NCBI GenBank assembly: GCA_022885665.1
Contig: JAGQDJ010000012.1
Coordinates: forward strand, 248,001 to 312,000
Reading direction: 5' to 3'
Length of the DNA: 64,000 nt
Source of the DNA: Triops longicaudatus
Lineage: Eukaryota; Arthropoda; Branchiopoda; Notostraca; Triopsidae
Below are positions 37,240 to 48,525 of the stretch, piece by piece. Both the position numbers and the translations under genes were made by a program. How positions within the stretch are numbered: position 1 is the first letter of the stretch; each line of letters starts with the position of its first letter. The notes under the pieces were generated by a model that was not told the DNA's origin, searched no databases, and worked only from the letters and a program-made list of their open reading frames with translations.

Positions 37240-39807
37240 TAAATATACTCTTGTAACTATGAATTAAAAACATAAGTATTACATTACTACAGGTTTTCAA
37301 CCCAACTGCGACAACTTTTCAGTTCAGTACGAAAGGCTTTCAGGTAATGGTTCTCTTTCTCATGCGTTGGTATCCATTTACGCAATTTGCGTGTTTTTCC
37401 CGAAGTCAAATCCGGTCTGCGTATAAGTTGATTGCTGGTGTGTTGTGCAAGTGTCTGAAGGCAGTGCCTCAATAATGTAAACAGAGGAGCGCCTTCTTTT
37501 TCCAGCCCAGCGTGGTCGATTCAATGTTTCGTCGACCATTACTATTATACAACAAGGCCCATATCCATATATTACGACAAAAGGGTTCCTTGTTCCATTC
37601 CAAAGAGCTCTGGTTCCCTGACTTCTCTTGCGTCGCTCTATATGTTGGGGTTGTTAGTGTAACCGACCAGAAAGCCCGTTAACCAACTTCTTTTTAGGTC
37701 CTCCTCCCCCACCCCCTCAATAGAAAGAGCAACTCACGACCACTTTCCCGAAATGCCAACGTTTGTCTGGTATTTTTCCACCCTTAGCTACTCCAACCTT
37801 GCCATGTATACCTTCACGGCGAGTTATTTACGAAAAATAATTCCTTGTAATCTTCATTTTATAGTTTTCTCCTTCAAGTGTACATGTACGTGTGTAAAAA
37901 TAAATCAATTGCTTCAATTGCTGTACATGTGTAAAAATAAAAATGGTGGTTTGTACTAACAACTAGTAACACTAATGTAGCACTTTTTTTCAGTTAGCAT
38001 GTTGCTTTTAATTTGTAATAATTTTAATTAGTAGAAAAGTATCCAGTTTTGAGTAACAATGAATTAGTTTACCTTGCGTTAACTCTCAACCCTCGAAAGA
38101 CGAAGCAGGTTACGGAGTCTAGCTTTAACTCGTTTCGGTCTCGCGGTACTTGGCAAGGCCAAGCTTCAGATTTCAATAAACGGCTCCAACAGCTTAACCA
38201 CGGCAAGCCGCGCCTTTATAGACGTTGTTCAAGCTTTCAAGCTCTCCTTGTCCAGACATTTTGTTGGCAAATTATGGATCTCATTTTCTTCTCACCCACC
38301 CTTATCTTTTTCTTTTTTAGCTTTTTCGTCAGGATCGTAAAAAAGGCCAGCTCCGAAGAAGGCTCCTTAACGTGGATCCAAGTACAACTCCGATTGGTGA
38401 CTTTGTGTCCCTAATACTTTGCACCACATATTATCCAAGCTGTGTCAACATTAAAAGCTTTCAGGCAAATATAAACCCAAATTGTTTACTCATCCGTTAA
38501 ACTGGAATTTAAACCTCTTTTTTTTTCTTCAGCTTACCTCACTAACTTGCTGTAAAGTTAAGACACACTCCAGTACTCCATACAATTGACATAAATTTTA
38601 AGTTTCTATGCGTTATAATGAAATATTCTCGATACCTAAGAAAGTTAGGTAAAAAATTAACGATTACCTGTAGGTGTTTACCAGTAATAAGGAGAATATT
38701 TCTAAAAATACCTTTTCGTCTTTCTTGAAAAAGTGTAGAAAAAGTCAAAGTTTTAGACTTTTTTCTGTAATTTAAGTAACTCGGATCTCAGAAACAATCA
38801 ATGTAAAGTCACTGCGTTACAGAAGGGTTCGCTATAACGAGACTTTAGAGTGTACATCGTCAGGTGGGTTAATCTGAGCAAACTGAACAAATTGGACATT
38901 TTTGTGGAAAATTAAGTAAAATCGATTGCTCCTCAACTGCTTAATGCAACCAACTAATTAAATATCGTCAGATTCTGCAATAAACAGGCTTTCAAAAGAT
39001 AAGTAGCAAAACCAAACTTTTGTTTCCGCTCATTTTGTGGCAACAGCAGAAAATGAGTCCGATTTTTGGGACGTTGTAGTGTCTTCAAATGCTCACGACT
39101 AAAAAGTAACTATGACATTTAGAAGCTCTACTTTCTCTAGAAAGATATTACATAGACCAAACTTTCCTTTGTCAAATAAAACACAGTCATAGCCTTTTGC
39201 GTCTACGCAAATTCGGTGTTCAAAGTTACCTAGCAAACTCTGACCGTATTTCTATGTCATAGCATACGGGTTTTTGCAGGGGAGCACGTAGAGTTCAATT
39301 GTCTCGACGAGTCTGGGCTTGTGACGAAAAAGCGCATAAAAACTAAACCCAAACACTAACCACCCTTTTGCCGTTAAATAAGAACACATTATGGACAGTC
39401 AAAATTATAGAAGCAGTAAAAACTTATAGAAGCGAAAATGAAAAGGAATTAAATTTTAAGGCGCAATTTCCTCTTTTCCTGACATTCTCTTTTCACTCAT
39501 CTTTTTATTAAAATGACTGAGACCGTTTACTTAATAAAAAAAACTGTCAAATGTGTTTGATTTTTGGTCGTAAGCTAATAACGTTAATAAGGCTAAGAAA
39601 AATCCACAATAATATTATTCCCGAGTTTTATCATGCAATTTCTTTTTCGAGTTCAAAGCTTTACCTCAAGCTCTGTTAACAAAAATAAAAAATCACACAT
39701 GCCCCCTAGTAAGAATAAATAGCCTCTTCATTTCTGCATGGTCTGCCACGAAGTCCAAATTTTTGTTTTATTTTTACGAAAAAAAAATTAGCCGAAATAG
39801 ACAAGAT

Positions 39808-39811
<4 letters not shown>

Positions 39812-39839
<28 letters not shown>
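39812..39839. repeat. Poly(T) tract
   Basis: Twenty-eight consecutive T residues. It may be the tail of an old reverse-strand retroposon, but no flanking element or target duplication is recognisable. Confidence 0.9.
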
Positions 39840-39842
<3 letters not shown>

Positions 39843-42133
39843 CGAAGTGACCTAAGTTGACTGTACACAATACTCAACATGTTTTCTACGAAAAAAACTT
39901 AAAGAGTCTGGAAAGCTAGTCATCGAAAAAGGCACAAAATTGTAGCCGGTTAAAGCGAAACTGGATAAGAGAGCTTCTCTTTCTACAAGACATGGAGGCA
40001 TATCAAGTTGGAGTTAATTTTAATTCAAAACGTCTCTGCGTCTGCTAAAGGTGTCAATACCTCATTGCCCGAGCTTCTGGTTCTTTCAAGGTAGCGACGG
40101 AGGGAAGGGAAAAAAGAGCGGAAAGAAGATTGATAAAGGTCCACTTTATTGAGCAGCGTTCAGAGCGTTTAGCTCTGGGCTGCTCTAGTTGGTGGGGGGT
40201 CTTATCGTGTCTTCATATGAAGCTAGGCGTGCCTAGCGTCCGTGATGTAGTGGCCGTAGCATGGTTATGAGAGTTTACAGCTCTATAGTCGTCGTGAAGA
40301 GTGTGTAGACGTGCGATGCTAGCCCTTTCATATATGCCACATAATATGAGCGGAACCTGGATCGTATTATGAGTGCCGTATATAGCAACCGGGGGCTACA
40401 AGCATCAAACCCAAAATGCACCAAGGCCCCCTGCGCCAAAACCCACCAAAAGGACTCATTTTCAACATGTGTTGACGAAACTTTCGCTTGCAATTATCCC
40501 GACTATACGCCCCAACTCCACGACCCGCCCGCGACTTTTACACAACGCAAAGTTGCCGTGCCAACATTAGGTTATCCACGCAGTTTACTGCATTGAATCT
40601 GGACCTTCAAAAATCCTGGCGACGTGTCAGACAAACAATTCTACGCAAACTTTATCCTTTAATTAATTGTTAGCTGACAAGAGATAACCGCAGACTCCCG
40701 TTAGGTAAATTAGAATTTAATTTGAATTTAAACCTACGGCGTTCATGTCTTTTGCAAATTCTCATTAATAGCAGCAATTTTCTTTTATGCAAGCTACTTG
40801 GTACAAAATTTTCGCTTAAAACTCTTGGAATGCAAAAAAAAAACAGACGACACAATTCTTCGTTTGAAAGGAATTTTATAATTCAAAAATTTCGTGATCG
40901 CCTTTGACACTTAAGAATCGGCACAATACTGCGAATTGGGCGAAAGTGTCTTTTTCCGAATTTTGCAAGAAGATGCAGTACTTATTTTTTGCAATATTAA
41001 TTTTATCTGAAACATTCTAACAACTTTGAAAAAGTCTACTATTCACCACCTTTGACTCCGAAAAATGAAGGAAATTACTCCTTGGAGTGCATTACAAAAA
41101 CCTTTAAATGACGGTCGTCTGAATTGAGAATTAATGTAGAACTAGGCCGAATTCTTTGCTTCTGACGCGAGTCATGACTCTGCCAACGGACTCATGAAGC
41201 TTCAATGACACTTTTCTTCTCTTTAAGTACAGCAAGACCAGTGACAGCACAAGGTAACCCATCGTCAATGACTTTTCCATGCAAGACGAAAAGGGGCCAT
41301 ATAGAGACGCCCGTGTGTATAAAAGATGACAAGTTAGTGCCTGGGGTTTGATCTGGCGTCTGCTTAACGTCAACGGCCCCGAACTGGCCTTTTTTTCTTT
41401 CTGTCCCCACCCACCCTTTGCCTGCTATCAATATTTTGTGGTTTCGGAGATAGAAAAGAGAATGTGGTAAAATAAAGAAGGAACTGCGGCGATGGTTGCT
41501 GTTTTACTGTTCACCGTATCTTTTGGTGGGGCGAGAAAAAGAAGACGGATGGCCCAACCAGGTCAAGGGTGGTACGAGGCAAAGTAAAAAGTAACCACCA
41601 GCACCGGATACGACGTCACATAAAGCCATAGACACACCGACAATCTCTTCGGTTCTGGGGTTGCTTCGTTGTTGTTGGTAAGGGGGGTGAAAAGGAGGTA
41701 GGAGGCTTACGATAACCTCTCCTGACCTAAACGCTGCTGCAAAACCGATGAAGGCATCGCACCAAGAGATTTTTCGCTACGGAGTACGGACACCCCCCAA
41801 CACACCGAAGCTCCATAAACCAATCTCTCAGACTACAAGCTTGGTAGAATCCCCTTATCATCAACACTTGACCGACGACTCTCTTGCTCCAAGAAAAGAA
41901 CCACTGTGCTTCATTTAGTTACCAGGGTGCGTAGATCATTCTTACAGAAAAGACTGTTTGTTTAGCCATAACTGCTTTCAGGGATTGATATGCTTGAAAC
42001 AGGCATTCGAAAAACGTTTTCCTTTAAAGAACTTCCTGTGGGATACCAAGATTGTTCGGTACTGCTGAGGTGTGTCCGAAAATAATGTGTGATGGAAATG
42101 TGAAGCAAATGTGCCTATGAAAGAATTAATTCG

Positions 42134-42253
42134 AAAATAATTTATAATTCATTTAATTTAAAAATAATTTATAATTCGTTTTAATTAAAAAATAATTTAT
42201 AATTCATTTAATTAAAAAAATAATTTATAATTCATTTAATTTAAAAAAATAAT
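42134..42253. repeat. AT-only tandem repeat, about 30-bp unit
   Basis: About four copies of a unit around AATAATTTATAATTCATTT, with variable A-runs between them. This is an AT-rich minisatellite immediately left of a MITE. Confidence 0.85.
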
Positions 42254-42335
42254 TAAAATAGTTTAACAATAATTAAAACATCTATAAAATAATAAAAAAT
42301 AAGAACATAATAAGAAAATAGGGAAACAATGTATA

Positions 42336-42518
42336 CAGTACGGTAGAATCTCGTTAAGACGAGCCTTTTGTGAACAGAAAATGTTTGATAATTCAAAGTT
42401 CGGCTCATCAAATGATTTTTTCTGCACATATTATAACTCGGCATATTAGAACTCCTCTACGATAGCCGATAGTTCATTGTAATAGAGATTGTTATAGAGA
42501 AATTCTACCGTGAAATCA
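42336..42518. mobile_element. Pogo/Tigger-like MITE
   Basis: The left end CAGTACGGTAGAATCTCGTT is preceded by TA. The right end, read in reverse complement, is TTTCACGGTAGAATTTCTCT. The inverted repeats share ACGGTAGAAT and degenerate beyond it. The interior is non-coding and AT-rich. The right boundary is approximate. Confidence 0.55.
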
Positions 42519-42614
42519 TAACGAAATTTACTATATCACTGTATTGAAATATTTGCGAAATTAAATAAACTTAGTTTTTTTTTAAGCACAAGCATTGACG
42601 ATAAGCCACCAGGT

Positions 42615-42762
42615 GAGGGTTTCCCTTTCCCCAAGTGTACTAAGTACACTCCTTTTTTGGTTCATATGTTTGCTATTTAAGTTATTTTTGTTCTTCCCTT
42701 GACTGTATATTACAGTTTTACCGCAATAGGCGAAAGCCTACGCGGTCAGTCAATACAAAAAA
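42615..42762 (+). mobile_element. 5'-truncated non-LTR retrotransposon 3' tail, copy 2
   Basis: Homologous to 8815-8959 but 19 bp longer at the 5' side. It is bounded by the perfect 12-bp duplication AAGCCACCAGGT (42603-42614 and 42763-42774). The 5' part contains the palindrome AGTGTACT-A-AGTACACT. The 3' part has ACCGC..TAGGC-GAAA-GCCTA.GCGGT, a stem closed by a GAAA (GNRA) tetraloop, then CAGTCAATAC and a short A-tail. Different 5' ends with a shared 3' end are what LINE truncation produces. Confidence 0.82.
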
Positions 42763-43508
42763 AAGCCACCAGGTTGAACTATGGCAGTAATTTGATGCTG
42801 ATGAAAAGACAATGCATCAGTAATGCCACACATAACAGCCAAACCAAAACAGCATTGGAAATATCAATTTATTTACGGTAGCATCTTAAATTATAGTTTG
42901 TCAGGTATTTTTTGAAATAAATTTTGGCCCAGTTATTTATACTGCCAAAACAGCAAACGATGTTTTGTTATAGACATTTGACTGTATCGAAAAGTAAGAA
43001 ACAGCAGGCAAGTTACTGGGCAGAGAATTACGTGTTTGCTTGAGTTTCCAACAAAACGAAAAGCAGCGGGGCATGTGTGGTTGGTGTTTCAGTGGTTGAA
43101 GTAATGTCTGGGAAACTTTTTCTTTATATTTTACAATAGGCCCCTATGTATAGTAATACCTATAAAAGGGTCGTACAAACCTTTCATACCCTCATCATAA
43201 ACCTGAGAAACCTGGGTCTTTTCGGTTTCAGTTGTCGCGTCTACCTTGATGGAGCAGTTCTGAAACACGATCCGCCTCTCTCACCTATGCATCGACGGTT
43301 TCAAGTTCTGCACTCCTTTCGAATTTCTTCACGTACAATCAACTGAATAGTCAAAACGTGCAGCAAGTGGCTCACGTGTCACCGACCAAATGAACCTGGC
43401 CAAATTTCCAGAGTGAATTTACCTGGAACTCATTTGCTGACTTGCTGGTGCATGGGAAACAATGAGATTAGATATCTGAGTTTCAGACTCTAAGGTTCTA
43501 AGGTTTTC

Positions 43509-43640
43509 AAAGTTTTTTTATTTATTTTTTTTTTCTATTTTATTCATTTATTTTTTTATTTTATTTATTTATTTTTCTATTTTATTTATTTATTTTTTAC
43601 TATTATTATTAATAGTTTTATTTTTTATATTTTTGCTTAA
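43509..43640. repeat. T-rich (TTTAT)n-like low-complexity tract
   Basis: Repeated TTTATTTATTT and TATTTTATTT words with T-runs. This is simple-sequence DNA. Confidence 0.85.
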
Positions 43641-46253
43641 CGGAAGATAAAGTATGTAAATATTCGGAATAACTGGTATCAAACAGTATCTCCAAAGTTA
43701 CGGAATAAAAAATGTTTAAATATAATTTTCGAAGAAACAAGCTCACCTTGGCACATAACTGAGATAACTAGAAGCTTTTAATGCGTGTTTCTTTCGTCGC
43801 CGTTTATTCCCAAGTATCTTGTGTCAAGTTCGCACACAAGGACTAGGTTACGATGCCGCTGTACACATGTACCTTGACCCGAAGAATAAAAGCTGTCATT
43901 CACTGAAGTATTCATTTTAGAATTAACACAAAGCTTATTTTACCTGAGGAGCTTCCGTTTTATTACCATATTCTGCTGTATAGAGTTCCACACACCTTTT
44001 GTTACGCTTTTGTACTTCCGATGAAAGAATCTTTCCTCTACAAACCCCTCTTGTTGTGTTATGTACATGCGTCTACTACACAAGACGTACCTTAAAAGAC
44101 CCTCTCCTCATCATGTCCTCATCTTCCCGTTCATTGTCAGGAATAAGGTACTCACAACTTCCCCAAAGATCGCAAAAGGTGCATTGAGGTGGAAAACACC
44201 TTAGTTCAGCTCAGAACATCTTTTACCTAACATTTTGTTTGTGAATTCGTGTCTTGTTCGAAGGTAAAAGCTGGTAGCACTACACCAACGAGACCAGCAG
44301 GGTGCTGACATGTATTTCAAACTAGAGACCCTAATCGGGGGGCCCACCCACCAGCACTCTATGGTTTTCCCCTCTTTAGGATTTCTTTTAAGTCAAAAAA
44401 AGCACTCGAGAGGCTTTCAGGCCACTAGGTGTGCTTCATTGTGGACTAAATAGAAGTTTTACTTTCCTCGGTCTCTCTATCAGTGCACTTCATCACAAGT
44501 CCTCTATGGGTACACGTACATGGACGAGTACGAGTATACGAGGCGACAACGTACAAAAGTCAAGAAGCTGGACCGAGGAAGCAAAGCTCGACAGTGTTCC
44601 TTTCAGCCTTAATGAACGTTTTACTCGTCAACGATCCCAAACAAAATCGCACGGTGAAAAGCAATAATCAAATTTTTCATGCTTATTTGCGCAGGCATTA
44701 CACAAAAGGGTGCCGCAATGGCGCCTTTATCCGTTTTAACCCCTTTGCATCTGCTGCATACACTCTGTTATCCAGCTAGGTGGACAAAATAATAGCTATT
44801 TAGTCTGAAAACATTACATTTGTCTATCGTTTTAAGAAGCATTCGAAATTTGTAAACAAAAAATAATACAAAGTCCAAAAGGAGTTTTTCCCATATAGTA
44901 ACTGAAATAAGCTTACATGTGTATGCCAGTAAATAACGGTACAAGTCAGCATGTGTGTCCAATTTATCTTTGTATGCAATTCAATTGTACAGTTTTTACA
45001 TACTAGGCCTAGAAATTAGCACTAATACTTCGTTATACACCACGTTTATCACAGCTGGTAACGTCAAAACAATAACAAAAGTTTGAACAATGTCGGTTCC
45101 TCCATTAGCGTAAACTGACAGGAAGCCGCGAACTAAGATTGAAATAGAGCTTATTTGACTAACACTGTATTGTGTTAAAGCTCATTTCATTTTTTTTTTT
45201 TTTACATTTGTATTCTGCTTAATTTTTATTTATTTCTCGAGATCGGCAGTGAGCTATAATCGTTGCCCCATTTATGTGAGTTGCATGCTCCAAAACCGTA
45301 ATATCTTACATCTGTCACAAATTTTGTGTCTATTTTTTCCATAATTTTACCCCATGGCAGCTATAGAATGTCTTGGTCCCATTTAAAGATTCGCAACAAG
45401 TACCTGCGCCCACTCCTGAATATTGTGGCTATTTAATAACCTAGTTCATGAACGTTTTCTCTTTCCTTGTGTGAATTTTCTATCAGTGTAATAAAAAAGT
45501 GAAAAACATTGAAAAAACGGTAAAAAAAATATAAATTGCAACACCTTGTGGCATGTATTTGTAGGACAGATGGCTCCCAGCTTTCGTTTTCATTCTTGGA
45601 GGTACCTCTGCAGCTTCCCTGCGTCTGTTGAATAGCAATCACATACGACACACCTGGTCTTTTTATATAAATCTGCCTTGTGTACATAAATCTCTGCCCC
45701 CACAGTGTCGCATATGTGTGTATAGTGTCTATGTGTGCCGATCCAGGGTTGTAGGGATTTTAATCGCGATCACGGGGTCCTGAGCCTCCATGCATGCAAC
45801 GCTTTATAAGCAATTGTTGCAGGCGCGTGTGTGTGTCACCATCAGGTTTCCATTCTTGGCTGTTGTTAACCTTTTGTCTAAACCCTGCAACCACTGCCAA
45901 CCCTCGTGTGCACCGTTTGACCTCCCTCACACCGCTTTGTCACAAGGGGTAGTTTTCACACCCCTCTCCTTTCACCCGCTTGCTCCTACAGGTAAAGGCA
46001 GCCAGGTTAATCTCTTAACTTGAATTCATCCACACCTGGTCACCCTCCTAACCAACCTTACCCCTCCTCACCCCAAGTTCGTTTCAACCGTAAATTCTGG
46101 GTCAAAATGGTTATGGCCCATTTCCCGCTTTTTAAAAAGTTAACTCTAAACGTTTCTCACCCTTGGTCTCACTGTTCCAAGTTTATCATGCTAATCAAAA
46201 GCCGTAATTGGGAAACTCCGGGTATAGTGGACCCCACTGTGCCTTGAATGCGA

Positions 46254-46263
46254 GTCACGTGAC
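46254..46263. promoter_or_regulatory. Palindromic E-box GTCACGTGAC
   Basis: A perfect 10-bp palindrome matching the preferred site of MITF/TFE-type bHLH-zipper factors (CLEAR-like). It sits in a less AT-rich patch with no recognised gene. Low confidence as a functional site. Confidence 0.2.
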
Positions 46264-47884
46264 CCGCACGGAAGCTCCTTATTAAGACAGCTTTGGCCCG
46301 AGCTTCTACAGGTTCGTTCTGGCGTGGCGTTTTAGAAATGAATGTAATTGAGGGTAATCATGAAGGCCATCATGCTGGTCGCTTGGCAACTGCCGACGCT
46401 ACGTTTCAAATAAGTTGGGTCGCTACAGGCACACACACGGGCTTGTCAAAGAAGCAATCGCGCTGACGAAGACGGATCTGCTATTGCTACGTATGGACTC
46501 GGTACGTACATTTCACAAGGTGCAACGGTGACGAGAGTTGGTAAGGCATTAATGCTTACATTTTATTGCAACTGCCAGGGGAGTCATTACGCTCCTATCC
46601 TTCACGGGATGACAGCTTCCCAGTCCTTTTCGACTGTTCTCGCCTACTTGAGCTCTTTAATTCATTTACGCACTATGCAACTCAAGCTACATGTATATGT
46701 TAGAATACAGTTGTCGAACCATAACTAGTTATCGATAAAAAATACGCTGAAAATAAGAGGCAATCTTATATGCATTTGCCTGCTCTTTAAATAAAGAAAA
46801 TAAGTCGTAGTAGATGTTACAGCTCTTGTTATGGAAGGTAATAATCTATTAGTTACTTTTACGGAGTTGAGAAGTCGGTAGTTCTAGTTTTATCAAGTAT
46901 TTCTTGTTCTTTATAACAAAAGAATCGGATTAGTTGTGATTTGACACAAAGGTAGCAAAAATCATAGCTGTTGAACAAATTCTTGGATTTTCTTCACTTT
47001 GGATCAAATTTTAGATATTTTTTCTCGATTTTAATTTTACTGAATTGAAAACTTTTTCTTGAATTTTTCTAGGGTTTACTTGGTTAATTTAAATTGGCGT
47101 GTTTGGACCTGGAAGCAAAGTTCGTGATTTTAGTAACGTCAAAAAAAAATGACAAGGTGATTCATTTCAAGTATAGGCTTGGGGGGAAAGGTTGAGTCAG
47201 CATTAAATGAATGTCATATGCGCTACACGAAAAGGTCTCAAGAGTAAAAAGGCAAGGAATCAAGCTCACCGAGGGACTTTATGAAGTATAAGTTCATTGA
47301 CTTTGGTCAAATAAGAACCGAAAATAGGCCTGGACTTGTACCTGCTTGCTAATAAAGGGGCCCACTGATTAGTCCTATTTGCTTTTGTTCAACTCGGGGA
47401 TTTCGGTGTGTTGGGGAGAAAAGGTTTCCAACTTTGGAAAAATCCTTCAAACTTTCGTTCCAATTTGCATGGAAAGCCACAAAGAAAAGGTTTATTTTTT
47501 CTTTTTCTTACCCTTGTGAGTCAGACTTTTACTTTTAAGAAAACTTCACCCCCCTTTTACCTTTTCTAGCACCTGAGTACTAACGAGCTGCAGGCTTGCT
47601 TCCTAATTTTCCCCACATGTGTGCTTAATATGATTTCCCCAAGATGTGTTCGTGGTTTAATACCTGCTGCAAGGGTCATAAACATCTGTACAGTATGATC
47701 ATGGAAAGATTTAACTGTGTAAAAGTCTTTCTTGGAATTAATACGGTCACTGTGCTCGTCGCTAGTGTTGAATAAAAATTAATTGCACAGAACTCGTGAT
47801 TTTATGATTTTTTAAAGGAACTTTAAAGTTTGCAGTGAAAGTAGAGAAAAAGAGTGGGTACTCGTTGAATACGGTAGGTAGTGT

Positions 47885-48080
47885 TTTCCCGCTAGAGGCG
47901 CCTGGAACCAAAGTAAACAACGGGACATGGTGATAGCCTGCGACGCAATTTAACCTTTTTTTCCCAAAAACGCTGAGGTCGTCATACGTTAGTAAAGCTT
48001 TCCCACTAGAGGCGCCTGGAATCAAAACAAATGGGTAAGATGTTGCGTAGTAGCCTGTAACGCAACTTAACCTTTTTTTT
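47885..48080. repeat. Diverged two-copy tandem duplication, 114-bp offset
   Basis: Unit 1 (47885-47962) and unit 2 (47999-48080) share TTTCCC.CTAGAGGCGCCTGGAA.CAAA, then a diverged middle, then TAGCCTG..ACGCAA.TTAACC followed by T-runs. The GAGGCGCCTGG block is fully conserved while the middle has drifted. Confidence 0.8.
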
Positions 48081-48223
48081 TACATAAATCTGCACAACTT
48101 TTACTATTCGCAATTTTTCTACTTGAATGCAAGCTACGTAGCACAAAATTTTCACACACAAAAAAAGTTTTAGGGCGCAAAAATGCGCAGGGTGAATATG
48201 AGAAAAGTACCACGTGTTACAAT

Positions 48224-48521
48224 TGTTACGTTCTACTCCTTTTCAAATTCCGTTTATTCGTAACTTCCAATTTACATCAACACCAAAAACGAACTCCAAT
48301 ACAAAATCACCCAAAAACACTCTCCTCGTGCTAACTCTCACTTTCAGTTTACAACAATCAAATTTCACTCTCAAGAAACGGAACTGACTCAAAGGAAGGT
48401 AAAAAAGGAACTAACTATTACAGGCTGGGTGCAGGGGGTTTCATTCTTACCAACAATGAATCTTAGGATGCATTGTTGGTCGGCTACGGAATTTGACTGT
48501 TGGGTAACAACAAACGCCACA
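48224..48521 (-). mobile_element. Solo LTR, copy B
   Basis: The longest copy at 298 bp, starting TGTTACG and ending GCCACA, flanked by CAAT at 48220-48223 and 48522-48525. It retains all blocks seen in the other copies and so is the best representative of the family. The internal inverted repeat has one mismatch (GGATGCATT for GGATTCATT). The AATAAA-bearing strand is the - strand. Confidence 0.87.
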
Positions 48522-48525
48522 CAAT

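Larger units (their letters stand above)
37096..42133. other. Intergenic stretch, no gene seen
   Basis: No recognisable exon. A 16-bp-arm hairpin lies at 37200-37239 and poly(T) at 39812-39839. A pogo-like end (GGTTCGCTATAACGAGACTTT) occurs around 38826-38846. A leftward TATAAAGGCGCGG-like sequence at about 38208-38220 resembles a TATA box but has no gene attached. Confidence 0.5.
42775..48223. other. Intergenic stretch, no gene seen
   Basis: No recognisable exon. A further lone pogo-like end lies near 42962-42984 (reverse complement CAGTCAAATGTCTATAAC, beside TA). A TTTAT-rich tract lies at 43509-43640, poly(T) near 45189-45203, and a GC-richer patch at about 45780-46260 contains GTCACGTGAC at 46254-46263. 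A two-copy tandem duplication lies at 47885-48080. Confidence 0.5.
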
